A stretch of DNA of 44,039 nt from an uncultured Prevotella sp. (GTDB lineage Bacteria > Bacteroidota > Bacteroidia > Bacteroidales > Bacteroidaceae), in the NCBI GenBank assembly GCA_937877595.1, contig CALFIY010000062.1, positions 1 through 44,039 on the forward strand, written 5' to 3'. Both the position numbers and the translations under genes were made by a program. The notes under the pieces were generated by a model, which was given only the letters and a program-made list of their open reading frames with translations, had not been told where the DNA came from and made no database searches. Positions 30,401 through 39,268 of this stretch are shown here, piece after piece; positions within the stretch are counted from its first letter, which is position 1, and the number at the start of each line of letters is the position of its first letter.

Positions 30401-32286
30401 TTTCTGAGAGCAATCCTCTGACCGACCTCGTGGCCGACAACGGCGAGGTGGGCACCGTGACCTACCAGGGCACCGAGACCGCCTGCACCGTGACCATCCC
30501 CGTCACCTTAGGCGAGACCACGCTCAACTATGTGGCCAAGTTTGTGCAGAAGCCCGACTTCACGCTGACTTACTACAACACCGACGGCTCATCAATGGGC
30601 ACACAGCAGGTGGAGAAGGATGCCACCATCGGCACCTTCGCCTACGACTATGCCACGGCTACTGCTGCCGAGGGCCAGAAGGTGCGCGGCTGGTTCGTGG
30701 CTGCCGACGGCGGACGCAAGTTCACCACCGACGAGGTCATCACCGCCAACACCGCCCTCTATGCCGTGCAGACCCCCGTTGAGGTGCAAAGCCCCAGCGA
30801 GCGCTACACTTTCAACCTTAACGACCAGTACTTCTATGCCGAAGACCACGAGGCATTCAACCCCGAGGGCAGCGGCAAGTTCCACGACACCACCCACGGA
30901 TGGTCGTTCAGCAACGGCGACAAGATTAACATCCTCGTGGGCGGCAATGCCACCATCACTCTGGGCCTCTGTGCCTATTCCGGCGGCAACGCCATCACCC
31001 TGACCAATGGCGAGGGCGAGACCGTGGCCACCATCGAGAACGACAAGGCTGGCACCGACGGCTCGATGGGCACTCTGAAGTACGAAGGCGAGGCCGGCAC
31101 GTTGACCATCAACTTCAGCGGCTCCAGTTATTTGCACAAGTTGACTATTGCTAACCAAGCCGTTCCCGACTACACCTACGACGAAGAGACCAAGACCTTC
31201 ACCGTCAAGGCCGGCAAGGTGGGCGGCTTCCTCGGTGCACTCGACGAGGCCAACGGCATGGGCGGCGTGACCATCTACCTGCCTAACGGCACCTACGACT
31301 TGGGCAACGACTGCCTGACTACCATCTCCGGCGAGGACATCACCATCAAGGGTGAGAGCCAGGAAGGTGTCGTCATACAGAACCTGCCGAAGGCCGAGGG
31401 CATCAGCATCACGGCTACGCTGCTGAACACCAGCCAGTACCTGACGCTGGAGAACCTCACGCTGAAGAACGCTTATCCTTACTACGACCCGACGACGGGC
31501 AAGGCCGCTGCCAATGCCGGACGTGCCGTCTGCCTGCAGGACAAGGGTAACTACACCGTATGCAAGAACGTGACGATGCTCAGCTATCAGGACACCTACT
31601 ACAGCAACAACTCCAACGGCTACTTCTATTTCGGCGACTGCGAGATTCACGGACTGGTGGACTTCGTCTGCGGTGGTGGCGACGTATTCTACGAGAACAC
31701 CCTGTTCTATCTTGAGAGCCGCGAGGTCACTGAGGGTAAGGGCGATGTGACCATTGCTGCTCCCAACGGTGCCAAGGAGTTTGGCTACGTGATGCAGAAC
31801 TGCACCGTGGACTGCCACTCAAAGACCTTCAACTGGGGTCGCTCATGGGGAACTATCTCCAACCTGGCATGGCTGAACACCACGCTGAAGCAGCCCTCTG
31901 CAATAGTTTCCAGCCGCTTCACCGCTGCCGGCATGAACTGCGCTGCCGACGGATTCTATGAGTACAACACGATGAACGAGGACGGCGAGAACATCTCACC
32001 GTCGACCAACGTTATCAAGTTCACCCATTCCTCTGGCAACAAGGAGTATGAGACCATCCTCACCGCTGACGAAGCTGCCAAGTACGCCAAGGACAAGGTC
32101 TTTGCCAGCGCACCTCAGGAGTTCAAGGACCGTGTTGGTATCGTTGAAGGCGTTGCCAACGCTATCAGCAGCGTGAACGTTGAACGCCGTGTCAACGACG
32201 CTATCTACAACCTGCGCGGACAGCGCATCCAGCAGACACAGCGCGGCATCAACATCATCAACGGCCGCAAGGTGATGGTGAAATAA
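27493..32286 (+). CDS. Giant multidomain pectin methylesterase, CE8
   Basis: The 1597-residue secreted protein demethylates pectin, by family. Order: signal peptide; sandwich domain A (about 45-165, with GKWHGTSYGW at 78); an InlB-type repeat (181-255); further beta domains (256-615); an acidic DEPGDEPGDEP linker (near 617-632); two more sandwich domains (640-925); a linker domain; a second InlB-type repeat (1022-1090); sandwich A' (1097-1225, with GKFHDTTHGW at 1128, a duplicate of A); and CE8 beta-helix (1230-1540). Catalytic residues are visible: QDT with Asp1367, DFVCG with Asp1390, and WGRSW with Arg1450. It ends in YNLRGQRIQQTQRGINIING then RKVMVK. The many accessory domains suggest attachment to, and binding of, insoluble pectin. 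Confidence 0.88.
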   Translation: MEKHLRKIGALFSMFLLAIASVAATQALNYASTFRDIKATLTELQSLATESEVYITVAEDGTIKQTDNADEAAATLKGKWHGTSYGWSSFTADVPVKGCVKITYATHDFGNDIVVTNDAGTQVAKLNTTGAKWSSNPNNVVVAYYRINEATTLHFSKANYNPYFAVEAIDEADLPAEVTNYTVTFAAGEGTGTAPAAIEVEAGSKITAPKNYYLYKEGYTLTGWNDGTTTYAVGAEIAPEADMTLTAVFTENEVSLADRTDAVTISYDLSGYNDNPKYKFESGNGIIVTQATVNGKSIDVKVDVDATNGKFAHNGSGWHYVLAGTKVTVPSAKDATIAVSTYNDEGATSMTFAGNKGTVSNKVVSYTATAEAATCEIAQVENNYWNKLTITLPAVESDEPGEETAHTWDFTQWSETTVENLKAEAAKVTVSDDGTSVTDGGDAKWTDCEKTSKNTTYEASKDNCFWSVATPNADGELEANGVVIEELKGLVWNETYSKARSLAIAVNYPETSLGSYAGGAYLWLGGGGKNVPCFTINNVKVGSELTVVAESHKPSDGRGVILYQNSLDDANQMGEAFKPTTKDSYTWTVTGPEGAELVNVVFYNTSGCHIYSITAEIGEPADEPGDEPGDEPTVLLQDIAATWDFTDATVANAAAALSGSTEAGTIESNGLVLTIEPNGKTIRNNGNSIQTGDGVVFKVPVQGNKDVVTVVGYASPYFDYSIGGIDATEATTEYKAKAADVAQGYVEVVNKGQYLISISVLQVSPFQEKPLYQTDFSDWTAAKAATSASTVTKTTKYSKETLDFTLYNTAVTSVTDTKFSSYTELPHMALQAAKAADPYVMTSTLASITKVRYIHGATGGSRGWKLEAKGDGDADWVVISDAYANPTAWSEVTADVNRTNVQLRWTNLNSSQNAYMFELDIYGMVDMGNSPALGTFMANGETYVAGDIFEEQSDGTMGATIELSKSVAMISESNPLTDLVADNGEVGTVTYQGTETACTVTIPVTLGETTLNYVAKFVQKPDFTLTYYNTDGSSMGTQQVEKDATIGTFAYDYATATAAEGQKVRGWFVAADGGRKFTTDEVITANTALYAVQTPVEVQSPSERYTFNLNDQYFYAEDHEAFNPEGSGKFHDTTHGWSFSNGDKINILVGGNATITLGLCAYSGGNAITLTNGEGETVATIENDKAGTDGSMGTLKYEGEAGTLTINFSGSSYLHKLTIANQAVPDYTYDEETKTFTVKAGKVGGFLGALDEANGMGGVTIYLPNGTYDLGNDCLTTISGEDITIKGESQEGVVIQNLPKAEGISITATLLNTSQYLTLENLTLKNAYPYYDPTTGKAAANAGRAVCLQDKGNYTVCKNVTMLSYQDTYYSNNSNGYFYFGDCEIHGLVDFVCGGGDVFYENTLFYLESREVTEGKGDVTIAAPNGAKEFGYVMQNCTVDCHSKTFNWGRSWGTISNLAWLNTTLKQPSAIVSSRFTAAGMNCAADGFYEYNTMNEDGENISPSTNVIKFTHSSGNKEYETILTADEAAKYAKDKVFASAPQEFKDRVGIVEGVANAISSVNVERRVNDAIYNLRGQRIQQTQRGINIINGRKVMVK

Positions 32287-32310
32287 TTCCGATAAAATAA
32301 AAAAATCAGA

Positions 32311-32349
32311 AAAAAACGGGCGCTTGCCTCGTGCAGGCACCCGTTTTTT
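32311..32349 (+). terminator. Intrinsic terminator after the CE8 gene
   Basis: AAAAACGGG pairs with CCCGTTTTT, enclosing a second stem TGCCT/AGGCA and ending in T6. It separates the CE8 gene from the SusC promoter. Confidence 0.75.
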
Positions 32350-32358
32350 GCAAATAAA

Positions 32359-32389
32359 TTTGTAGGATTACAAAAAATTCCTAAATTTG
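32359..32389 (+). promoter_or_regulatory. Promoter of the susC-susD unit
   Basis: TTTG (32359-32362) and TAAATTTG (32382-32389) with a 19-bp spacer form a complete consensus promoter. The leader to the ATG at 32443 is roughly 50 bases. Confidence 0.7.
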
Positions 32390-32442
32390 CATTCAAATAC
32401 GTTAAAAACACTATTTTTATTACTTACCTAAAACAAAAACTT

Positions 32443-35400
32443 ATGTCTGTGAATTTGAAGAGTATGCGAAGTGCCCTTCTGCTTGTCCTCATTATGTTTG
32501 TCGGCAACTTAAGTGCACAGACCGTCAAGGTCAATGTGAAAGACTCTCAGGGCGAAGCAGTCATCGGTGCCAGCGTAATAGAACAAGGTACGCGCAACGG
32601 CGGTGTGACTGACTTCGACGGAAATTTCACCATCAAACTAACTGCTGGTAAGCCTATCGTTGTATCATACATCGGTATGAAGACCAAGACTGTTAACGCG
32701 AAAGGCCAGTCGGCTGTCAACATCGTACTGGAAGACGATGCCACAACACTCAACGACGTGGTGGTAATCGGCTACGGCTCGGTTAGAAAGAAAGACATCA
32801 CTGGTTCGGTAGCCACTGTTAATGCCGACGCCATCACGGCTGTCCCTGTAGCAAACGCCACAGAGGCCCTGACTGGTAAGATGGCTGGTGTGCAGGTTAC
32901 GACAACAGAAGGCTCGCCCGACGCCGACGTGAAAATACGCGTACGTGGTGGCGGTTCTATAACGCAGTCGAACGACCCGCTCTACATCGTTGACGGCTTC
33001 CCCGTGGAAAGCATCAGCGACATCGCTCCTTCTGACATCGAAGACATCACCGTGCTGAAAGACGCTTCGTCGACCGCCATCTACGGTTCGCGTGGTGCTA
33101 ACGGTGTTATCCTCGTTACCACAAAGAGCGGTAAGGAGGGGAAAGTGAACGTCAACTACAACGTTTACTACAGTTGGAAGAAGATAGCCAAGAAATACGA
33201 CGTTCTGTCGCCACGCGACTACGCTTCTTGGCAATACGAACTCTACCAGTTGCGCAACTCTCCCGACAAGTACTCCAAGTATTTCGGCAGTTTCCAGGAT
33301 CTGGATATGTATGAAGGCATTCCTACCAACGACTGGCAGGATCAGACCTACGGTCGCGTAGGCCACACCTTCAACCACAACCTCAGCATCACTGGCGGTT
33401 CAGACAAGATGAAATACTCGTTTGGCTACTCGCACATCGACGACAAGGCCATCATGCAGTCGTCAAGTTTCAAGCGCGACAACCTCTCGCTTAAATTGAA
33501 CCACAAGCCATCGAAGAAGACATCGCTCGACTATACTGTACGCTTCTCGCGCACCAATATCAACGGTGGCGGCGCCAACGAGCAGTCGAGTTCGTACAAT
33601 ACCGACAAGCGCCTGCGCCTTGCCGTGCAGTATGCACCATTCCCTGTAAGCGGTCTGACTGGTGACGATGAAGACACCGATGCCGGTAACAACTTCATCA
33701 GTCCTCTCACCTCTATCAAGGACAACGACCGTCGCCAGACACGTACTCAGTTGAACATGGGCGCTGCCTTCACATGGGAACTCTACAAGAACCTGAAGTT
33801 AAAGACTGAGGTCGGCTACGACTACTACCGCAACGACTCGAAGCGCTTCTTCGGTATGTCTACATACTACATTCAGAACGTACCGAGCGCTGCCAACCAA
33901 GACCACCCGGCAATCACGCTTGAGAAGCAGAACCGCTCTAAGATACGTAACACCAACACCTTGAACTACGACTTCAAGGCTCTCTTCGGCAAGGACAGCA
34001 AGCATCACCTGAACGCTCTGATCGGCCACGAGTACGTTATTCAGAAGAACGAAATGCTCACCACCACAGCCCACGGCTTCCCGACAACATTCTCAGCCGA
34101 AGACTGCTGGAACCTGACAACGCAAGGCTCTCCCTACGAGATTACCGACTTCTACTATCCCGACGACAAACTGCTCTCTTACTTCGGCCGTGTCAACTAC
34201 GACTTCGACAGCAAGTACCTGCTGAGCGCTACGTTCCGTGCCGATGGTAGTTCTAAGTTTGCAGAAGGCAACCGCTGGGGCTACTTCCCCTCTGTAGCAT
34301 TGGCATGGCGCATCTCTTCCGAGTCGTTTATGAAGTCTGCACAGGGCTGGCTCGACGACTTGAAACTGCGTCTGAGTTACGGTACTGCAGGTAACAACAA
34401 CATTCCAAGCGGCGTGTCGCTCGCTCAGGAATACGAGCCAAAGGCTACGTCGTGGATCAACGGCTACACCTCATACTGGGCTCCTTCAAAGACAATGTCT
34501 AATCCTGACCTGAAATGGGAGACAACAATCACCCGCAACATCGGTCTTGACTACGTTCTCTTCGGCGGCAAGATCAACGGTGCCTTCGAATTCTACTGGA
34601 ACAACACCAAGGATCTGCTCATCCAGTATCCTGTTTCCGGAACTGGCTACGACTACCAGTATCGCAACATGGGTGAGACACGCAACCGTGGTGCTGAAGC
34701 ATCACTCAACTGGAATGCTATCGACAAGAAGAACTACGGTCTTACCATCGGCGCCAACGTTTCGTTCAACAAGAACAAGGTTGTATCGCTCGGCGACATT
34801 GAGTCTATCGACAACATCAACACCGGATGGGCTTCCTCTGAAATCGACCAGGACTTCATCATCAAGGTTGGACATCCTATCGGCCAGATCTACGGCTACA
34901 TGAGCGACGGACGCTATGAGGTAAGCGACTTCGACATTGCCGCTTCGCAGGCTGCAGGCAAATGGACACTGAAAGATGGCGTGGTCGATGCATCCGACGT
35001 TATCGGTACATCTGTAAAGCCAGGTATGATGAAGATTAAGGATACCAACTTCGACGGCAAGATTGACAAGTACGACCGTCAGATTATCGGCGATACCAAT
35101 CCGAAATGCACCGGTGGTTTCAACATCAACGCACGCGCCTACGGCTTCGACCTTGCTGCCAACTTCAACTGGAGCATTGGCAACGACGTCTACAACGCCA
35201 ACAAACTGATGTTCACTCAGACCGGTAAGGCCAGCGTATACTGGAACCTGACCGACGAGATGGCCGCCGGCAAGCGCTGGACCTACATCAACGGCAACGG
35301 CGAACTGCTCGACTACAACAACGCAGACGAACTGGCTACTCTGAATGCCAGCACCACAATGTGGACACCATACACGACAAAGTACATTCTCACCGACTAC

Positions 35401-35658
35401 GGTGTGGAGAACGCTTCGTTCCTGCGTCTGGCTACTCTGACTCTGGGCTACACCCTGCCAAAGAAGGTGCTTATGAAGGCTCATCTGAACACTGTCCGCG
35501 TGTACGCTACTTGCTACAACGTATTCTGCATCACAGACTACACGGGTTCCGATCCTGAAGTCTCTTCTGTTCGCCGCACCAACCTCACTCCTGGCGTAGA
35601 CTTCTCTGCTTATCCAAAGAGCCGCCAGTTCGTGATTGGACTTAACGTGAACTTCTAA
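32443..35658 (+). CDS. SusC/RagA-like TonB-dependent outer-membrane transporter
   Basis: The 1071-residue transporter imports oligosaccharides across the outer membrane with SusD as lid, energised by TonB-ExbBD. Order: signal peptide (to about residue 25); carboxypeptidase-D regulatory-like domain (about 26-100, VKVNVKDSQGEAVIGASV); SusC-type junction LNDVVVIGYG; plug (about 115-225, with RGGGSITQSNDPLYIVDGFP and SSTAIYGSRGANGVILVTT); and the beta-barrel to the C-terminal LNVNF. SusC length is normal. Its position beside PL1, CE8 and GH28 modules suggests pectin fragments as substrate. susD follows after 24 bases. Confidence 0.95.
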   Translation: MSVNLKSMRSALLLVLIMFVGNLSAQTVKVNVKDSQGEAVIGASVIEQGTRNGGVTDFDGNFTIKLTAGKPIVVSYIGMKTKTVNAKGQSAVNIVLEDDATTLNDVVVIGYGSVRKKDITGSVATVNADAITAVPVANATEALTGKMAGVQVTTTEGSPDADVKIRVRGGGSITQSNDPLYIVDGFPVESISDIAPSDIEDITVLKDASSTAIYGSRGANGVILVTTKSGKEGKVNVNYNVYYSWKKIAKKYDVLSPRDYASWQYELYQLRNSPDKYSKYFGSFQDLDMYEGIPTNDWQDQTYGRVGHTFNHNLSITGGSDKMKYSFGYSHIDDKAIMQSSSFKRDNLSLKLNHKPSKKTSLDYTVRFSRTNINGGGANEQSSSYNTDKRLRLAVQYAPFPVSGLTGDDEDTDAGNNFISPLTSIKDNDRRQTRTQLNMGAAFTWELYKNLKLKTEVGYDYYRNDSKRFFGMSTYYIQNVPSAANQDHPAITLEKQNRSKIRNTNTLNYDFKALFGKDSKHHLNALIGHEYVIQKNEMLTTTAHGFPTTFSAEDCWNLTTQGSPYEITDFYYPDDKLLSYFGRVNYDFDSKYLLSATFRADGSSKFAEGNRWGYFPSVALAWRISSESFMKSAQGWLDDLKLRLSYGTAGNNNIPSGVSLAQEYEPKATSWINGYTSYWAPSKTMSNPDLKWETTITRNIGLDYVLFGGKINGAFEFYWNNTKDLLIQYPVSGTGYDYQYRNMGETRNRGAEASLNWNAIDKKNYGLTIGANVSFNKNKVVSLGDIESIDNINTGWASSEIDQDFIIKVGHPIGQIYGYMSDGRYEVSDFDIAASQAAGKWTLKDGVVDASDVIGTSVKPGMMKIKDTNFDGKIDKYDRQIIGDTNPKCTGGFNINARAYGFDLAANFNWSIGNDVYNANKLMFTQTGKASVYWNLTDEMAAGKRWTYINGNGELLDYNNADELATLNASTTMWTPYTTKYILTDYGVENASFLRLATLTLGYTLPKKVLMKAHLNTVRVYATCYNVFCITDYTGSDPEVSSVRRTNLTPGVDFSAYPKSRQFVIGLNVNF

Positions 35659-35682
35659 ATCCACTAAAAGCATTATAAAACT

Positions 35683-37551
35683 ATGAATAAGTATAAATAT
35701 ATAATAGGTGTAGCCGCAGTTAGTGGTATGATGGCATCGTGCAGCGATGCTCTCGATGCTCCCAACAAGTCGGCAATGAGCGAAGATATCATCTTCTCAA
35801 CCGAAGTGCTTGCCGATGCCGCTGTGATGGGTATTCACCAATCCTTCGGCGAGACGAACTCTTATCGCGGACGCTTCGTGCCATACTTCGGCACCAACAC
35901 CGACTGCGAGATATTCAACAACTACGGTGGTGTGGCCGACCCTGCAAACGACAAGGAGGCTTCTTTGGCTGTATACTCCGCAAAGGACGACAACAGTTAC
36001 ATGAACAACAACACCAACGCATGGGCTAAACTCTACGAGGCTATCGAGCGTGCCAACAAGGCCATCGAGTCAATGAAGGAATATGGCGACATCAACACCA
36101 ACTCCAACATGGGTCAACTCTATGGCGAACTGCTCACGCTGCGCGCCATGATCTACTACGACCTGGTGAAGGCATGGGGCGATGTACCTTACCGCTTCGA
36201 GCCTATCACAACAGAGACTATCTATCTGGCGAAGACCGACCGCGTTGTCATTCTTAAGAAACTTCTCGAAGACCTTCTTGAGGCTGAGACCTACGTTGGC
36301 TGGCCTGGCGACAACGACTACACCGCTTCTACCGAGCGTGTCAGCAAGTCGTTCACCAAAGGTCTGCGCGCCCGCGTTGCCCTGTTCCTTGCCGGTAAGT
36401 CATTCTTCGGCAAAGAGAAGACATTGCGCTACAACCTCTCTTCTGAGACAGAGCGCCAGCAGATGTATCAGATTGCACGCGACGAGTGCAAGGATGTCAT
36501 CAACTCTGAAAAGAATGTTCTTGGTGCTACATTCGACGTGAACTTCCGCAACCTCTGCAAGGACATTGTCACTGCAGGTCAGGAGTCAATCTTTGAGATA
36601 CCATTCTCTGAAGGCCGTGGCCGCGTGCTCTATACATGGGGTGTAAAGCATGGCGATACCGACCAGTGGACATCACTCGCCAAGGGCGGCGTGAACGGTC
36701 CTACACCTACACTCTGGTACGACTTCGACAAGGACGACGCCCGTCGTGACATCACCTGCATACCTTATCAGTGGAAAGGCGGCGTGAAAGTTATCAGCGG
36801 CGCTTCCGGCGGCGGCTGGTGTTTCGGAAAACTGCGCTTCGAGTGGATGAACGATGGTAAGGGCATTGGCCGCCTTGTTACATCTACCAACGACGATGGT
36901 ATCAACTTCCAGGTGATGCGCTACGCCGACATATTGATGATGGCTGCTGAGGCAGAGAACCAACTCACAAGCGGTTCAATCGCACAGGCAAAGAGTTGGC
37001 TGAAAAAGGTGATGGATCGCGCTTATCCTGCTGACAAGGTGACTTCAATCCTTGCTGCCGCAAACACGAAGGATGCTTTCCAGCAACTCATCGAAGACCA
37101 GCGCAAGTTTGAGTTCGCCGGCGAGGCTATCCGCAAGGTTGACCTCATGCGCTGGGGTAAACTCGGCTCTGTTCTCAGTGAGACAAAGCAGAAGATGATC
37201 GACCTGGCAAATCGTCAGGGTGCATACGCCGGCTATCCCGAAAAGATATACTACGATGTAAATCTTGGCCAGACTCTCGATGACGGCAAGGACTATGATG
37301 CTGACGGCTACACCATCTACGGACTGGAAGATGGCGATGACGACGCCACCGGCAAGGCAAACTACACAGAAAGTTCTCGTCTGTTCAACCTTATTGGCGA
37401 TGCTGCGAACGAAAACGACAAGAAGGTGAACAGCATGATCAACAACTTCTATATGAACGACCCCGATGAGCACATGTTCTGGCCTATCTGGAAGTACTAT
37501 ATCGACGGTAGCAATGGCATGCTTGTCAACGACTATCCTTACAACAATTGA
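35683..37551 (+). CDS. SusD/RagB-like glycan-binding lipoprotein
   Basis: This is the surface lipoprotein that caps SusC. The 622-residue protein has a lipobox MMASC with Cys20, the family's N-terminal TPR-like helices (AKLYEAIERANKAIE and the LRAMIYYDLVKAWGDVPYRF motif near residue 150), and a C-terminal SusD domain with QRKFEFAGEAIRKVDLMRWGKL. The oligosaccharide bound is not readable from the sequence, but the locus suggests a galacturonide-rich substrate. It lies 24 bases after susC and 25 before the next lipoprotein. Confidence 0.95.
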   Translation: MNKYKYIIGVAAVSGMMASCSDALDAPNKSAMSEDIIFSTEVLADAAVMGIHQSFGETNSYRGRFVPYFGTNTDCEIFNNYGGVADPANDKEASLAVYSAKDDNSYMNNNTNAWAKLYEAIERANKAIESMKEYGDINTNSNMGQLYGELLTLRAMIYYDLVKAWGDVPYRFEPITTETIYLAKTDRVVILKKLLEDLLEAETYVGWPGDNDYTASTERVSKSFTKGLRARVALFLAGKSFFGKEKTLRYNLSSETERQQMYQIARDECKDVINSEKNVLGATFDVNFRNLCKDIVTAGQESIFEIPFSEGRGRVLYTWGVKHGDTDQWTSLAKGGVNGPTPTLWYDFDKDDARRDITCIPYQWKGGVKVISGASGGGWCFGKLRFEWMNDGKGIGRLVTSTNDDGINFQVMRYADILMMAAEAENQLTSGSIAQAKSWLKKVMDRAYPADKVTSILAAANTKDAFQQLIEDQRKFEFAGEAIRKVDLMRWGKLGSVLSETKQKMIDLANRQGAYAGYPEKIYYDVNLGQTLDDGKDYDADGYTIYGLEDGDDDATGKANYTESSRLFNLIGDAANENDKKVNSMINNFYMNDPDEHMFWPIWKYYIDGSNGMLVNDYPYNN

Positions 37552-37576
37552 TTTCACCATCAAAGCAAACTGAATT

Positions 37577-39184
37577 ATGAACAAGATATTCAACAAAGTA
37601 ATGCTCGCTATGGCATTCGGTCTGCCCCTTGCAGGGCTGACCGCGTGCTCAGAGCCCGACGACATCGTGAACAGCGTCAACTACAGTCGCCTGTTCAGCC
37701 CTGCCGACCTTGAAGCCAAGGTGCAGAACACCACTGGTGTGCGCGTCACGTGGAAACTCATCTCCACTGCTACGAGTTACGACGTGGAGATTTATGCCGA
37801 CGACGAGAACATGACCTTCAGCGGCACTCCTGCCCTCAAGTTCACTGCCACTCCGAGCGACATCGTGGCCAGTTCTACTGAGAATGCCCTCACCATTCCT
37901 GCAGGGCAGTTGGAAGGCGAGACCATCTACTCTATCCGTCTGCGTGCCAAAGGCGCTGCTGCCGACTCTAAGTGGTCGGCCACGACATTTGAGACAGGCA
38001 CAGAGCAGATACTCAACACTCCCGATGCCACTGAGATTACAAAGACGAGTGTCACGCTGTCGTGGCCTGCCGGTACAGCCGTTACGCGCATCTCTGTCGT
38101 GAAGAACAGCGAAGAACTGCTGAGCCATGACATCACAACCGAAGAGAAGGCTGCCGGTAAGGCTACCATCGACGGTCTGCAGGTGGAAAGCACATATACT
38201 TTCTATATCTACAACGGTGAGAAGCAGCGCGGTAAGATACAGGTACAGACACTGCCCAACTACACTCCTGCCACAAGCGTACAGGAGTTGAAGGATGCTC
38301 TTGCTACTGCCGCCGAAGGTGAAGTTATCATGCTTACGGAGAATGCCGTTTACGACTTCACAGAGGATGGTACCACCACGTCTGTTGAGATTAACAAGAA
38401 CACAATTATCAAGTCTAACAACAATGCCACCATCAAGGGTATCTACTTCCAGATTATCAATGGTGCAAGTCTTGAATTTGCCAACATCACCCTCGATGGC
38501 GAAGGTGGCTCTGGCGACCAGGCCTTCACATTCAAGGAGGCTGGCGACTTCGGTAAACTGTGGATACACGATGCTGAGATCAAGAACTACACAAAGGGCT
38601 TCTTCTACATCAACGTGGCTGCTGCTATCGACGAGATTACCATCGAGAACTGCATTATCCACGACATCGTATGCTCCGGTGGCGATATGTTCGACAGCCG
38701 CAGCGGTGGCTACAAGGTATTCAACCTGCTCAACAACACAATCTACAACAGTGCTGCAAGCCGCGACTTCATCCGTATGGACGATGCTTCAAGTGCTGTC
38801 AGCATCTCTGCTCCACAGATTGTCGTAGACCACAACACGCTCTACAATGTTGGTAGCGCCGAAGCAAACTATCGTCTGCTCTACGTGCGCTTTGCAGGCA
38901 ATGTCATCACGTTCTCCAACAACATCGTTGCCGGAACAAACTACAAGCGTGGCTTCTCTAACCAGAAGACTACAGGCATCCCGACATTCAAGGACAACTT
39001 CTACTTCCAGACGAAGAACCTTGTCAGTGCCGACGATACTGCAGATGCCACCATCCAGTTCTACGATGCTGACGGTACCGTGCTCGATGCTACACCGTTT
39101 GCCGATGCTGCTTCTGGCGACTTCACACTGGTCGACGGTCCTGCCAAGTACAAGGAGGCTGGCGACCCACGCTGGAACAAGTAA
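37577..39184 (+). CDS. SusE-position lipoprotein: fibronectin-III plus beta-helix (DUF4957/DUF5123-like)
   Basis: The 535-residue product has a lipoprotein signal (LTAC, Cys24), two fibronectin-type-III-like domains (about 45-225, ending at PNYTPA) and a right-handed beta-helix (about 230-535) with repeated turns such as ITIENCIIHDIVCSGG and NLLNNTIYNSAASRDF. The layout is that of DUF4957/DUF5123 proteins found after SusD in pectin loci; I assign these names from memory of the family. No catalytic pair is apparent, so a surface pectin-binding role is inferred. It is cotranscribed with susC-susD and followed by a terminator. Confidence 0.78.
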   Translation: MNKIFNKVMLAMAFGLPLAGLTACSEPDDIVNSVNYSRLFSPADLEAKVQNTTGVRVTWKLISTATSYDVEIYADDENMTFSGTPALKFTATPSDIVASSTENALTIPAGQLEGETIYSIRLRAKGAAADSKWSATTFETGTEQILNTPDATEITKTSVTLSWPAGTAVTRISVVKNSEELLSHDITTEEKAAGKATIDGLQVESTYTFYIYNGEKQRGKIQVQTLPNYTPATSVQELKDALATAAEGEVIMLTENAVYDFTEDGTTTSVEINKNTIIKSNNNATIKGIYFQIINGASLEFANITLDGEGGSGDQAFTFKEAGDFGKLWIHDAEIKNYTKGFFYINVAAAIDEITIENCIIHDIVCSGGDMFDSRSGGYKVFNLLNNTIYNSAASRDFIRMDDASSAVSISAPQIVVDHNTLYNVGSAEANYRLLYVRFAGNVITFSNNIVAGTNYKRGFSNQKTTGIPTFKDNFYFQTKNLVSADDTADATIQFYDADGTVLDATPFADAASGDFTLVDGPAKYKEAGDPRWNK

Positions 39185-39201
39185 TCAAAACCTTTGACAG
39201 A

Positions 39202-39240
39202 AAAATGCGGACGCGCCGTGTGCGCTGTCCGCATTTTTTT
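39202..39240 (+). terminator. Intrinsic terminator after the susC-D-lipoprotein unit
   Basis: AAATGCGGAC pairs with GTCCGCATTT around an inner GCGC/GCGC stem and is followed by more T residues. Some read-through may supply the BNR gene, which shows no clear promoter of its own. Confidence 0.8.
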
Positions 39241-39268
39241 CAATAACACTTTCCAACCAAGACACGCC

